DNA from: JAHBVL01 sp964461025
GTDB lineage: Bacteria; Chloroflexota; Chloroflexia; Thermomicrobiales; UBA6265
Assembly: GCA_964461025.1 (NCBI GenBank)
Contig: CAYWSE010000013.1
Location: 1 to 64,000, forward strand
Direction: 5' to 3'
DNA: 64,000 bases
Shown: one piece after another, positions 8,134 through 17,395 of the stretch
Layout: every line of letters starts with the position of its first letter
Position numbering within the stretch: position 1 is the first letter of the stretch
Position numbers and translations under genes: made by a program
Notes under the pieces: model-generated
Seen by the model: only the letters and a program-made list of their open reading frames with translations
Told to the model about the DNA's origin: nothing
The model's database searches: none

Positions 8134-9045
8134 ATGCCAGACGCAGAGGGCCGCAAAATCGTCGATTGCCATACCCATCTGATGTGGTATCCGGATCACG
8201 TCGCGCAGGAGTATGCCGAGGAAGCGCTCGCCTCCAAGCTGATCAAGCTGAAGATGTCGGGTGGTCAGGCTTACACCGGCCGGCTCGACCTCCACTCCTA
8301 CGACTCGACCCCGGAGAATCACTGGGAAGTCTCCGAACCGGCGGATCACGTGGTGGTGTTTGGGCTGCAGGCGAAGGCAACCGGGCTCTGGGTGCCGAAC
8401 GAGATCGTTTCAGACTATGTGAAAGCCCATCCGGAGAAGATGCAGGGATGGGCATCGATCGACCCCACCCAACCCGACCACATGGACCAGCTGGAGTACT
8501 GCGTGCAGGAGCTTGGCTTGCGTGGTCTCAAGCTCGGTCCGGTCTATCAACATTTCGATCCCCAGGACCGGAAGTTCTGGCCGTTGTTCAAACGAGCCCA
8601 GGAACTGCAGCTGCCGGTCATGTGGCACCAGGGCACGACCTTTCCCAGCAAGGCGAAGCTGAAGTGGGGATTGCCGTTGCAACTGGAAGACATCGCCATG
8701 GACTTTCCCGATCTGAAGATGATCATCGCCCATCTCGGTCATCCCTGGGAAGAAGATTGCGTGGTGCTGGTACGCAAGTGCCCGAATGTCTACACCGACA
8801 TCTCGGCGGTGCACTACCGGCCATGGCGCTATTGGCAGGGAATGGTCACGGCGATGGAGTACGGCATCACCCACAAGATTCTGCTGGCGTCGGACTTTCC
8901 GTCGGGAACGATCACCAACGTCATCGCCGGCTTGCGCAACGTCAACGCGCCGGTCGAAGGGACCGGGTTGCCGAAGATTCCGGTCGAGATACAGGACCAG
9001 ATCATCTACGAGAACTGGAAGAGCTTCTTCCCCGAATGGGCGTGA
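8134..9045 (+). CDS. amidohydrolase family (TIM-barrel, Amidohydro_2) protein, copy 1
   Basis: Metal-dependent hydrolase or decarboxylase of the Amidohydro_2 type (as in ACMSD and gamma-resorcylate decarboxylase), 303 residues. The ligand set is visible: DCHTHL near residue 11, a barrel histidine in MWHQGT, IAHLGHPW, and the catalytic aspartate in LASDFPSG. It lies in the racemase/creatininase operon, 18 bases after the DapA-like gene, with an AGAGAGGAAATCG ribosome site. A second and distant family member follows at 9236, so the pathway uses two such steps. Confidence 0.85.
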   Translation: MPDAEGRKIVDCHTHLMWYPDHVAQEYAEEALASKLIKLKMSGGQAYTGRLDLHSYDSTPENHWEVSEPADHVVVFGLQAKATGLWVPNEIVSDYVKAHPEKMQGWASIDPTQPDHMDQLEYCVQELGLRGLKLGPVYQHFDPQDRKFWPLFKRAQELQLPVMWHQGTTFPSKAKLKWGLPLQLEDIAMDFPDLKMIIAHLGHPWEEDCVVLVRKCPNVYTDISAVHYRPWRYWQGMVTAMEYGITHKILLASDFPSGTITNVIAGLRNVNAPVEGTGLPKIPVEIQDQIIYENWKSFFPEWA

Positions 9046-9235
9046 GGGCAAGAGGCAAAGGGGAAAAAAGCAAAGGGCGAGAGGCAACGGGGCAGAGAAC
9101 CCTCTCCCGCGGTCGGGAGAGGGCAGGGTGAGGGATATGCCTGCGGGCGGAGAAACGCAGGGTTGGATGGCAGTGAGTTGGATGCTGTCCTGACTGGCTG
9201 ACAGCAGGAGTTCGTTGGGGGATGCAGAAAGCACG
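9046..9235. repeat. intergenic repeats with CCCTCTCCCG hairpin
   Basis: After the amidohydrolase stop comes a purine-rich stretch of GGCAAAGGG-type repeats (9048-9098, the reverse-complement type of that at 860-892). A hairpin follows: CCCTCTCCCG (9100-9109), loop CGGT, CGGGAGAGGG (9114-9123), then CAGGGTGAGGG. This CTCTCCC...GGGAGAGGGCAGGGTGAGG pattern is a repeat found between genes in many GC-rich bacteria. It splits the operon and could act as a weak terminator or a processing site. Confidence 0.6.
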
Positions 9236-10339
9236 ATGAGGATTATCGATTCGCACGCACACATCTTTCCGTTTCTGGGTGAGCTGTCCGGATTCGGAAC
9301 CGTTCGTGAACATCTCGATACGCTGCAATGGACCGTTCGGCAACATGTTCAGCCGGTGCTTCGCCGTAGCGACGGCTCACGAGAACGGAAGCAAACGCTG
9401 ATTGCCTTGCCGATGGTCGGTCGCAGCAGTCTTCTCGATGTCGATTTCCGGGTTGGCAGATATGGTGTCGTTGAATGGGAGTCGGGCGGCGAGGAGTATT
9501 ACCTTCAATATATGCCACCGACGCTTGCCGATATGTCGGCTCCCCCGGAGCTTCTGGTTGCGCTGATGGACCATGCCGGAGTGGAGCGCATCGTGCTTCA
9601 CAACGACTCGATCTATGGAAAGCTGAACGACTACTTCAGCGATGCGGTTCGGCGGTGGCCTGATCGCTTCATCGCGCTGGCGAATGTCGATGTGGCGCCA
9701 AACAAACGGGACGAGCAGATCGCCACCCTCGACCGGGCGCTCGATGAACTCGGGCATCGAGGGCTCTTTTTCAAGACCGACGACTTCTTCATGCATGACT
9801 TCTCCGAGAATCCCTTTGGTCCGGAGTACACGCCGTTCTGGGATCATGTTGCGTCTCGGGACATCCCGGTCTATTGGCAGGTGACCGGTTTTCCCGCCCC
9901 GACGGTGGAGAACACGCTCAAGGTCTGGGAAGGGTTCATCACCTGGCTGGCGCGGTATCCGGATGTCACGGTCGTATTGGTTGGCGGACTTCCCTGGGAG
10001 CTGGCCAGCCGGGAGGCATTGCCGGACGCCGTTCGCGAGGCGCTCCACCGGCATCGCGTTCATCTGGAGATCGTCTATCCCATTCAGCGTGGGGGGCACT
10101 ATCGCTATCCGTTCGATGAATGCAGAGATTCGGCAGCGTTTCTTTACCATGAATTCGGACCGGAGAAACTCGTCTGGGGATCGGATGTTCCGAACGTCGA
10201 ACGCTACTGCACCTACCGGCAGAGTCACGAGTATCTCGACACGTATGATTTCATCTCCCAAGAGGATCGCGAACTGATTCTCGGCGGGAACATGGAGCGG
10301 ATTTTCGGCATCGGCGGCGTCGCGACCGACGCCAGCTAA
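9236..10339 (+). CDS. amidohydrolase family (Amidohydro_2) protein, copy 2
   Basis: TIM-barrel metal-dependent hydrolase or decarboxylase, 367 residues from the ATG at 9236. Visible motifs are DSHAHIFPF at the N-terminus (HxH metal pair) and WGSDVPNVERY near the C-terminus (catalytic Asp). The second barrel ligand region reads VVLVGGLPWE where family members usually have a His, so part of the metal site may be altered. A TTG at 9215, just after AGGAG, is an alternative start. It continues the catabolic operon after a 190-base repeat-containing gap. Confidence 0.78.
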   Translation: MRIIDSHAHIFPFLGELSGFGTVREHLDTLQWTVRQHVQPVLRRSDGSRERKQTLIALPMVGRSSLLDVDFRVGRYGVVEWESGGEEYYLQYMPPTLADMSAPPELLVALMDHAGVERIVLHNDSIYGKLNDYFSDAVRRWPDRFIALANVDVAPNKRDEQIATLDRALDELGHRGLFFKTDDFFMHDFSENPFGPEYTPFWDHVASRDIPVYWQVTGFPAPTVENTLKVWEGFITWLARYPDVTVVLVGGLPWELASREALPDAVREALHRHRVHLEIVYPIQRGGHYRYPFDECRDSAAFLYHEFGPEKLVWGSDVPNVERYCTYRQSHEYLDTYDFISQEDRELILGGNMERIFGIGGVATDAS

Positions 10340-10356
10340 CCCATCAGGAGCAATCA

Positions 10357-11496
10357 GTGGCCACTTATGACCAGCTCGGCGTCCGCTCAGTGATCAATGC
10401 AACGTGCCATTGGACCGATTATGGCGGCGCGATCATGTGGCCAGAGGTCGCAGAGGCCATGGTGGCCGCCCGGGACCGCTATGTGAACATCCATGAATTG
10501 CAGCGCCAGGCTGGAGCGGCAATCTCACGGTACACCCACGGGGAAGCAACGCACATCACCTCGGGTTGTTCTGGCGGTCTTCTGGCCGGCGCCGCGGCGA
10601 TCATGACCGGCAACGACGTCGTGAAGATGGCTGCGCTTCCTCATCCGATGCCCGATATGAAGCGGGAGTTCATCGCTCACCGTGTGCCGCGCCGGACTGA
10701 CCCTTCGGGGCGCGACTATCCCGTCTGGACCTACGCGCACGCTGTACGGTCGGCCGGCGGCGAGCTGGTGGAAGTGGGCAATGACCAGGGAGTGACGCCT
10801 GAGGCGATCGTCAACGCGATAGGGCCGCATACCGCCGGAATTTACTGGCTCTGCGACAATCCCGCCGCAGCGCTCTCCATCCAGGAGGTCGTTTCCGTTG
10901 CCCACGAGCACGGTCTTCCGGTGCTGCTCGACGCCTCAAACACCCTGCCCCCGCCGGAGAATATTCACGCCTTCATGGATATGGGGGTCGATCTCGCTGC
11001 CTACTCCGGAGGCAAGGGGCTGCGTGGTCCGCAGGGAAGCGGATTTGTCACCGGCCGCGCCGATTTGATCACCGCTATCCGCACGCAGAGCTCGCCAAAT
11101 GACGGGGTCGGTCGTTCGCTGAAGGTTTCGAAGGAAGAGATGATCGGCCTCGTGACCGCGCTCGAAGTCTGGAGCGAGCGCGATCACTCGCAGGACATCG
11201 AGGACGCCGAGCGGCGAACCGCCTATGTTGTCAGCGCACTTGCCGGCCTCACGTCTGCTCGCGCCGAATATCGCTTCCCGGACCATATCGGCCGGCCCTA
11301 TCCGACGGTCTTCATTCATCTCAATCCGGATGCGGGGCGCACCGGACGCGAGGTGATCGATACGTTGCTCGCCGGCGATCCGTCGATCGCCACCATGGAT
11401 TTCAGCGATCCCTGGGTTTTCAGAGTCGACGTCCGCATCTTGCCCGACAGGGACGTCGAAACCGTCGCCCGACGGATTCGCGAAGTGTTGCAATGA
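10357..11496 (+). CDS. SelA-like PLP-dependent enzyme (aminotransferase fold type I)
   Basis: PLP enzyme related to L-seryl-tRNA(Sec) selenium transferase and to catabolic relatives such as D-glucosaminate-6-phosphate ammonia-lyase, 379 residues. The PLP lysine is K220 in SGGKGLRGPQGSG, preceded by LLDASNTLPPPEN where the ring-stacking Asp lies. It starts at GTG 10357 behind CAGGAGCAATCA and closes the plus-strand operon. No other selenocysteine gene is nearby, so a beta-elimination or lyase reaction on an amino acid from this pathway is more likely than selenium chemistry. It is convergent with the hydrolase gene ending at 11513. Confidence 0.8.
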   Translation: MATYDQLGVRSVINATCHWTDYGGAIMWPEVAEAMVAARDRYVNIHELQRQAGAAISRYTHGEATHITSGCSGGLLAGAAAIMTGNDVVKMAALPHPMPDMKREFIAHRVPRRTDPSGRDYPVWTYAHAVRSAGGELVEVGNDQGVTPEAIVNAIGPHTAGIYWLCDNPAAALSIQEVVSVAHEHGLPVLLDASNTLPPPENIHAFMDMGVDLAAYSGGKGLRGPQGSGFVTGRADLITAIRTQSSPNDGVGRSLKVSKEEMIGLVTALEVWSERDHSQDIEDAERRTAYVVSALAGLTSARAEYRFPDHIGRPYPTVFIHLNPDAGRTGREVIDTLLAGDPSIATMDFSDPWVFRVDVRILPDRDVETVARRIREVLQ

Positions 11497-11512
11497 GGAA
11501 TCCCGGTCGGAC

Positions 11513-13446
11513 TTAGGTGATCACCGGGAGCACAACGTGGGATGGATGTTCCCGGTCCATGTATACCGTGTTCGTGGCTGGAATCATGTGCGTATGGCGC
11601 CCGCTCGGCTCGCCGGTGTTCGGATTCAAGTCGAAGCGAGGGAAGTTGCTGCTCGAAATATCGAAGCGGATACGATGTCCGACGTCGAAGAGATTGCTCG
11701 TCGGGGGCAACGTGATCTGGACCTGAACCACATCGCCCGGCGCCATGAACACTTCTCGCTCCCAGCTCTCGCGGAACCGGACCCGGATAATCGAGTCGCC
11801 GATGTTCATGTGATAGCCCTCGGGGTAGTCCGCCACGGGCGGATAGACATCGACGAGCTTGGCGGTGAAATCCGTATCGACTGCCGATGACGAAACCCAG
11901 AGATTGACCACCGCCTGGCCGGTTACCTCGACGGGCTCCATCAGCGGTGGCGACTGAAAGACGAGAACATCGTTTCGGTGCGCGAGACGCGGATAGGGCG
12001 GACGGGCGCCGATGATATCGGGCGCTTCCCGCTGATGTGTGGGACCCATCTTGACAATGCTTCTCATGCGGACGCGCCAGGGCACATTCGACTGATACCC
12101 GTCCTCCACTGTTTCCGCGACAGGCACCAGCTCGAAGAACCCGACGACATTGCCGGAAATGGTCGGCACTGGGTGTGAAGGATCGTAAACGAAGGGTCGC
12201 GAGGACTCGACGGCGGTGGGCATTTCTGCCGTGAGCGCGCCGGCCGCGCGAAGAAAAAGCACCTGCTCCGCAGCTCGAGCGAGTGGCCAGCCCTGTTCCG
12301 TTCGCCATCGGCCGCCGTGAAACAACTTGCCGCGCCGAGTCTTCCGTCCGCCGCCGCCCCCCATGACGAACATCCGCACAGGCGGGTCGTCGTCGACGCC
12401 GTTCCGCTCGTCTCGCAACCACCGATCGAACCATTGCAGCCGTAGCGCGTTGTACCGGTCGTTGCCGACGATCGCGTCTTCGCCGAAATCGACGTCCGCT
12501 GCCCAGCTGTCGCCTCTTCGCATCGTCTCATGGGTCCAGGGACCCATGATCAAGCGTTGCGGGCTGCTGCTCTGCGCTGACATCGCTGCGAAGTGTGTGG
12601 TCGTGGCAACGGCGAACGGATCGTACCAGCCGCCGGAGAAGGCGCCGGGACAATCGGCGTGCCGGTGAAAGTGGCGCTCGAAGTCGTTGAAGTCTTCGGC
12701 CCACCATTCGTCATATGCGCCTCGCAGGTAGTAGTTGAAGAAGGTCTGCTCCAACCCGGGCACGGTCGTCAACGGCGTCATGCCGGGCCGGAACGGCGTG
12801 AGCCAGACCCAATCCCGCAACCTGCTCATTTCCTGCTCGAAGGCGCGCTTGGCGACCGGGTCGCGCATCAGCTCCTGCGATTCGAAGGCGTGGAGGAACT
12901 GGGCGCCAAACATGTGGAGCTGCATGGCGCCGCCGAGCCGGATGTGATGGTGATACGCGTTGGTTGGACCGACGTCGGGCCAGATCGCGGCCAGCGCGGG
13001 CGGGTTCTCCAGCGCGGCGGTCGTCTGGGACATCGCACCGTGCGATGACCCGAGCATGCCGACTCGTCCATTCGACCATGTTTGGGCAGCGATCCAGCCG
13101 ATCGTGTCGAATCCGTCCTTGCCGTCGCTCGGGTTGGCGACGTGATAGTACTCGCCAAATCCCTCTGACTTGTACCGGCCGCGTAGATCCTGCAACACGA
13201 CAACGTATCCGCGCGGCGTGAAAAAGCGTGCAACCGGATCGACCCACATCCAGGGCGTTGTCTTGTCGTAGGACGTACGGCCGAGAATGACCGGGAACTG
13301 ACCTTCGACGATCTCGCCGCTGAGGGCCGGACGGTAGATGTCGGTGGCCAGATGCACACCGTCNNNNNNNNNNCACGCATCGGCACCATCACATTTTCGG
13401 CGACCACGATGCCGTATTCAGGCGGGCGAGGCAGGGGGAATTCCAT
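11513..13446 (-). CDS. CocE/NonD family (peptidase S15-like) hydrolase, interrupted only by a nominal gap
   Basis: Alpha/beta hydrolase of the CocE / X-Pro dipeptidyl-peptidase S15 family, about 635 residues, acting on acyl esters or N-terminal amides. The nucleophile is the Ser in GMLGSSHGAMS, within the S-x-G elbow, and the C-terminal half is the family's jelly-roll. The N-terminus (MEFPLPRPPEYG, ATG at 13446) ends MVPMR at the gap and the far side resumes with G-V-H-LATDIYRP. The two edges rejoin as MRDGVHLATD, typical of the family, so the gene is intact and the apparent frameshift is an artefact. It is last in the transport operon and may cleave the imported compound. Confidence 0.88.
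13364..13373. other. scaffold gap (10 N) inside the CocE-like gene
   Basis: Ten N. On the minus strand the flanks read ATGCGTG and GACGGTGTG. Merging them on the shared G gives in-frame M-R-D-G-V, so the true gap is probably zero length or a one-base overlap. Confidence 0.95.
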
Positions 13447-13456
13447 TGGCGGCGTC

Positions 13457-14353
13457 CTAAAGTGTTCCCAGGCGTGGATCGAGCGCATCGCGCAAGTCGT
13501 CGCCGAGGAGATTGAATGCGAGAACTGCGATCATGATCGCGGCGCCGGGAAAAATCGCCACCCAGGGCGAGATGATCATGTATGTGCGCGCATCGGACAG
13601 CATCACTCCCCACGACGGGGTTGGCGGCTGAACTCCCAGTCCGAGGAAGCTGAGCGTTGCTTCCGTCAGAATCGCCGTTGAGACCGACAGTGATGTCAGG
13701 ATGATCAACGGCGCCGTGACATTTGGCAGGAGGTGGCGGAGGATGATTCTCCAGGGAGCGACACCGACAACCCTCGCCGCCTCGACATATTGCTCCTGCA
13801 TCACGGCCAGGGCCGGACCGCGGGCGATGCGCGCGAAACGGGGCGAATAGACCAGTCCGATGACCAGCGTCGCGGTCGTCAGGCTGGGTCCCAGAGCAGC
13901 GGAAACAGCAAGAATCAGAATGAGTGGGGGAAAGGAGAAGAGGATGTCCATGATCCCCATGATGGCGGTATCGAGATAGCCGAGGTAGTACGCCGCGACG
14001 ATGCCAAGGAAACCACCGATCACGAGCGCGATGGCAACGGCGGCCATGCCAACGAACATCGACGCGCGTGCCCCATAAACCACCCGGCTGAAGACGTCTC
14101 GCCCGAGGTTGTCCGTTCCCATCAGGAATTCACGGCTGGGGTCGCTGAACCGGGGACCAGGCTGGCTGGCCGGGTCGTACGGAGCAACGACCGGAGCGAA
14201 AACAGCGGCGCCGATCAGCAGGACGATGGCGATTAATCCGCTTGCCGCGAGCGGAAATGTCCGCACGAGCTGGCGAATCGTGCGTCGTCGGCGTGGTTTG
14301 TCCGCTGTTTCGAACGTAGATCCAAGCGCAGACGCCTCGATCGCCGTGCTCAT
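13457..14353 (-). CDS. ABC transporter permease, OppC/DppC type
   Basis: Inner-membrane permease of a peptide/nickel-type importer, 298 residues, with the OppC N-terminal domain ending APYDP and the FLMGTDNLGRDVFSR segment typical of the family. The EAA loop reads EAARVVGVAPWRIILRHLLPN. About six membrane segments are visible. The ATG at 14353 is preferred over the in-frame start at 14404, which would overlap the upstream permease, because GAGGAACGGAG precedes it. It works with the OppB-type permease at 14370 and the binding protein at 15412; no ATPase gene lies in the operon. Confidence 0.92.
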   Translation of the reverse strand: MSTAIEASALGSTFETADKPRRRRTIRQLVRTFPLAASGLIAIVLLIGAAVFAPVVAPYDPASQPGPRFSDPSREFLMGTDNLGRDVFSRVVYGARASMFVGMAAVAIALVIGGFLGIVAAYYLGYLDTAIMGIMDILFSFPPLILILAVSAALGPSLTTATLVIGLVYSPRFARIARGPALAVMQEQYVEAARVVGVAPWRIILRHLLPNVTAPLIILTSLSVSTAILTEATLSFLGLGVQPPTPSWGVMLSDARTYMIISPWVAIFPGAAIMIAVLAFNLLGDDLRDALDPRLGTL

Positions 14354-14369
14354 GGCCCGACTCCGTTCC

Positions 14370-15329
14370 TCATGAGTAGGAAATGCGCGGGTCGAGTCGC
14401 GCATAGATCAGGTCGACCGTCAGATTCACTACCATGAACGCCAGTGTGATGAACATGACGCCTCCCTGCACGATCGGAAAGTCACGCTGCATGATGCCTT
14501 TCATCAGAATCCAGCCAAGACCGGGCAAGCCAAAGATCTGTTCGATGACTACTGCGCCCCCGAGCAAGTAGGCAAACTGGATGCCGGTGATCGTCACGAC
14601 CGGGATCAACGCATTGCGGAGACCGTGTCTGGCGACAACGGCAGATTCCCGCAACCCCTTGGCTCGGGCAGTACGGATGAAATCCTGGTTGAGCACCTCG
14701 AGCATTGAGGATCGGGTCATCCGCATCACAACCGCCATGAATCCGACGGAGAGCGCGAGCGAGGGTAGCAACATCTGGGCCAGGTTCTCTTTAGGGTTTT
14801 CCCAAAAGGAGACGTAGATGAGTTTGGGACTCCAGTTGAACCAGCGAGATGCCGCGAGCAAAAGAAGAATGCCCAGCCAGAAGTTGGGCATTGAAAGCCC
14901 TGCCAGGCCAAGAATTCTCGTCGCGCCGTCCAGCCATCCACGGCGATGCACAGCGGAGACCACGCCCAATGGCACGCCGAAAACGATCGCGATCAACGAC
15001 GACAGAATGGCAAGCTCGATGGTGACTGGCAGTCCGCGCATCAGCTCGTCGACCACGGGTGATCCCGAAATCAGGGAGACGCCGAGATCGCCATGCAGAA
15101 GCGAGGTCAGCCAGTCGACGTACTGCCGGGCGATCGGTTTGTCGACGCCGAGGACCCGCTGCAACGTCTCTCGCGTTTCTTCTGAGAGGTTTGCTTCCGT
15201 GCCGATCATGGCATCGACAACGTCGCCGGGAATCAGGTGCATGATCAGGAAGGCAATGATCGAGACTCCGAGCAATGTCGGCAGGAGCAGAACGACGCGT
15301 CGGAAGAAGTAACGTCTCACGGCGGGCAC
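14370..15329 (-). CDS. ABC transporter permease, OppB/DppB type
   Basis: Partner permease, 319 residues, with the OppB N-terminus (RYFFRRVVLLLPTLLGVSIIAF, then HLIPGD) and the EAA loop RTARAKGLRESAVVARHGLRN. Six membrane segments are evident. It lies between the binding protein (separated by 82 bases holding a strong hairpin) and the OppC gene (16 bases). The substrate is probably a short peptide or an amide-like compound broken down by the neighbouring operon. Confidence 0.93.
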   Translation of the reverse strand: MPAVRRYFFRRVVLLLPTLLGVSIIAFLIMHLIPGDVVDAMIGTEANLSEETRETLQRVLGVDKPIARQYVDWLTSLLHGDLGVSLISGSPVVDELMRGLPVTIELAILSSLIAIVFGVPLGVVSAVHRRGWLDGATRILGLAGLSMPNFWLGILLLLAASRWFNWSPKLIYVSFWENPKENLAQMLLPSLALSVGFMAVVMRMTRSSMLEVLNQDFIRTARAKGLRESAVVARHGLRNALIPVVTITGIQFAYLLGGAVVIEQIFGLPGLGWILMKGIMQRDFPIVQGGVMFITLAFMVVNLTVDLIYARLDPRISYS

Positions 15330-15353
15330 TCAACGATCGAGTCGGCGCGAACT

Positions 15354-15390
15354 GAAACCGGGTGCCCCGCTCACAGGTCCACCCGGTTTC
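15354..15390 (-). terminator. intercistronic hairpin after the binding-protein gene
   Basis: An 11-bp stem, GAAACCGGGTG (15354-15364) with CACCCGGTTTC (15380-15390), sits between the binding-protein stop and the OppB start. No T-run follows, so it is more likely an mRNA-stabilising or partially terminating structure that lets the binding protein be made in excess. The second Opp operon has a comparable hairpin at 40666-40706. Confidence 0.7.
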
Positions 15391-15411
15391 CGCTGACGCG
15401 TTAGCAACGAG

Positions 15412-17013
15412 TTACGAGGCGAGCCACGTTTCATCGAAGAAGAGACGCCGCCCAGTGTACGACTGTTTGTAGCCTTGCAGAGAGGGCGCCAGCGCCTCGA
15501 TGTTCAGCCCGTTCCAGAGGGGAATGATCGGTGCTTCGTCGAGAATGATCTGTTGGGCCTGGAAATAGAGTTCTCGCCGGGCCTCGTGATCGCTCAATTG
15601 GCGAGCCTCGGTCACGATCGCGTCGTATTCCGCGTTGCTGAACCGAGTCTGGTTGAACCCAGCATCGGTGTGATAGTGATTGTAGAGATAGCCGTCCGCA
15701 TCGGGATAGAAGGAGTTGGCATTGGCGCGAATGTCGTAGTCGGATGTGGGCGGTTGCGTCTCTGAAACCCATCGAGTCTGGTCGATCTGGATGATCTCGA
15801 CGTCGACATTGAGCTCGCTGAGACGCTCCTTCAGAATCTGGGCGACGGCGATGTCTTCAGCGAGATTGGAATTCGCCTTGTACGTCGTGCTGAATCCATC
15901 GGCGAGGCCGGCTTCCGACAGCAGCGAGCGGGCCTGATCGAAGTCGACCGCGTAATTGAGCTCCTCAACCGGGATGTACCAGTCCGTGTGCCCAGTCGGC
16001 ACAGGACCGGTGAGCGTACCGTAACCGCCCAGCACCTTGTCGATGATCTCCTGGTGATCGACGGCAAGACTGAGCGCCTTTCGAACGCGAGGATCCGTGA
16101 ATGGCTCCCTGCTGCAGTTGAACTGAACGTGCCAGTAGAGTGCCTTGTCGCCGATCAGAACATTGACGTCGGTGCCTTCGAGCGTGGTTGTCAGGTCGCC
16201 AGGCAAGGTCGTGAACTGCGCTGTACCGGTCTGTATTGCCGTCAGCCGGGCGGCTGGTTCCAGCAGAAGTTTGTGATCGACCGCTTCGATGTACGGGATG
16301 TCTGGTTCCCAGTAATCGGGATTGAGTTCCCACCGATACGAATCCTGCGGAAGAATGTTGGTCAACTGGTAAGGTCCAGTGCCAACAGCCTCTGTGTTCA
16401 GGTCGGCGGATTCTGCCCACGCTCGTGGAACGATCGCCGATCCGCGCATCGATGCCAGATTGGCCAGCAGGGGTGAGTAGGGGAAGTCCAGATTGAATTG
16501 CACGGTCAACGGATCCACGGCTTCGACGCTGGCCACGGCGTTGAACCACCCTCGGTAGGGGACAACAAGTTCTTCGTCGTTCAGCCGTTCATGCCAATAC
16601 AGCACATCGTCCGAGGTGAGTTCCGTTCCATTGTGGAAGAGAACACCTGGTCGCAGATGAAAGACGTACGTCTGGGGATCGGATATTTCCCACGACTCTG
16701 CGAGGTCGGGGACGATATCGAGGTTTTCGTCGAACGTTACCAGCGACTGATATGTCTTTTCCCAGGCATACATCGACGCGAACTGACCATTGGTGTGTGG
16801 ATCCATACCATTCCAGTCAGCTTCGACCGCCGCGACGACGGAGCCTCCCCGAACAGGGACCGAGTCCTGGGCAAAGGCCGATCCGAGCTGATGCGTGGCG
16901 AGCATTGCGCCGATCGGCGCGGCAGCCGCGTACCCGAGCAACCCGCGTCGGGAAAGTGAGGCACGTTGGTATGCCGACCCATCGGATGTGTGAAGCCGGT
17001 TGAGTTTACGCAT
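15412..17013 (-). CDS. ABC transporter substrate-binding protein (SBP family 5, peptide/oligopeptide type)
   Basis: Periplasmic or surface-bound substrate-binding protein, 533 residues, of the OppA/DppA class. The family signature is seen as PDLAESWEISDPQTYVFHLR, with VRKALSLAVDHQEI in the middle. The N-terminus carries a twin-arginine-like signal (SRRGLLGYAAAAPIGAM, cleavage near AFAQ) and no lipobox cysteine. The frame is open to 17409, but the ATG at 17013 follows GGAGGGCAGCC and is the clear start. It is the first gene of the operon controlled by the promoter and operator at 17091-17133. Confidence 0.92.
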   Translation of the reverse strand: MRKLNRLHTSDGSAYQRASLSRRGLLGYAAAAPIGAMLATHQLGSAFAQDSVPVRGGSVVAAVEADWNGMDPHTNGQFASMYAWEKTYQSLVTFDENLDIVPDLAESWEISDPQTYVFHLRPGVLFHNGTELTSDDVLYWHERLNDEELVVPYRGWFNAVASVEAVDPLTVQFNLDFPYSPLLANLASMRGSAIVPRAWAESADLNTEAVGTGPYQLTNILPQDSYRWELNPDYWEPDIPYIEAVDHKLLLEPAARLTAIQTGTAQFTTLPGDLTTTLEGTDVNVLIGDKALYWHVQFNCSREPFTDPRVRKALSLAVDHQEIIDKVLGGYGTLTGPVPTGHTDWYIPVEELNYAVDFDQARSLLSEAGLADGFSTTYKANSNLAEDIAVAQILKERLSELNVDVEIIQIDQTRWVSETQPPTSDYDIRANANSFYPDADGYLYNHYHTDAGFNQTRFSNAEYDAIVTEARQLSDHEARRELYFQAQQIILDEAPIIPLWNGLNIEALAPSLQGYKQSYTGRRLFFDETWLAS

Positions 17014-17395
17014 GGCTGCCCTCCAAATCCTTTCGCCGCTAATCGGTCCACTAGCCCGAATCTCGAGTGAGAATTCGGTAACATCCGGGGTGGATATATT
17101 ATCCATTATTCTGGTCACTTCCGGTCCTGTCAAGTGGCAATTGCACAGATCGATCCGGCTTCCTGTGCATCGTTGCCAGATATTGATCCCGGCGCCGCAG
17201 TGCGACGTGAATCCTTTGAACGTATAGCAATTCGCCGATGCGACTGGGCCGAAACACCCACTGAGCGGTGAGCAATGTGTATAGTGGACAACACTTCTCA
17301 TGGATTGTGCGGGTGGTGAGACCGAGAACACGATGCTCCTCATCCCGGTGCATCGGCGGTGAAAGCCGCGTCCTCTAGATTGAAAGGACCAGTCG
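17014..17395. promoter_or_regulatory. divergent regulatory region between transport operon and GntR gene
   Basis: This 382-base gap holds the minus-strand promoter and operator (17091-17133). It also holds an imperfect dyad, GTGTATAGTGGACAACAC (about 17277-17294), nearer the GntR gene, which might be a second regulator site or part of the gntR promoter. No further gene is seen. Confidence 0.5.
17091..17133 (-). promoter_or_regulatory. sigma70-type promoter with 15-bp palindromic operator (transport operon)
   Basis: On the minus strand a perfect -35 TTGACA (17133-17128) is followed after 17 bp by a -10 AATAAT (17110-17105). Overlapping its last base begins the palindrome TGGATA-ATA-TATCCA (17105-17091). 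The arms are identical to the operator at 4567-4581, in the same place relative to the -10. The expected transcript has a leader of about 85 bases before the ATG at 17013. Confidence 0.8.

Noticed and set aside
10357..11496. True selenocysteine synthase (SelA)
   Set aside because: No selB, selC, selD or SECIS-like context; the gene lies in a catabolic operon, so only SelA-like is claimed.
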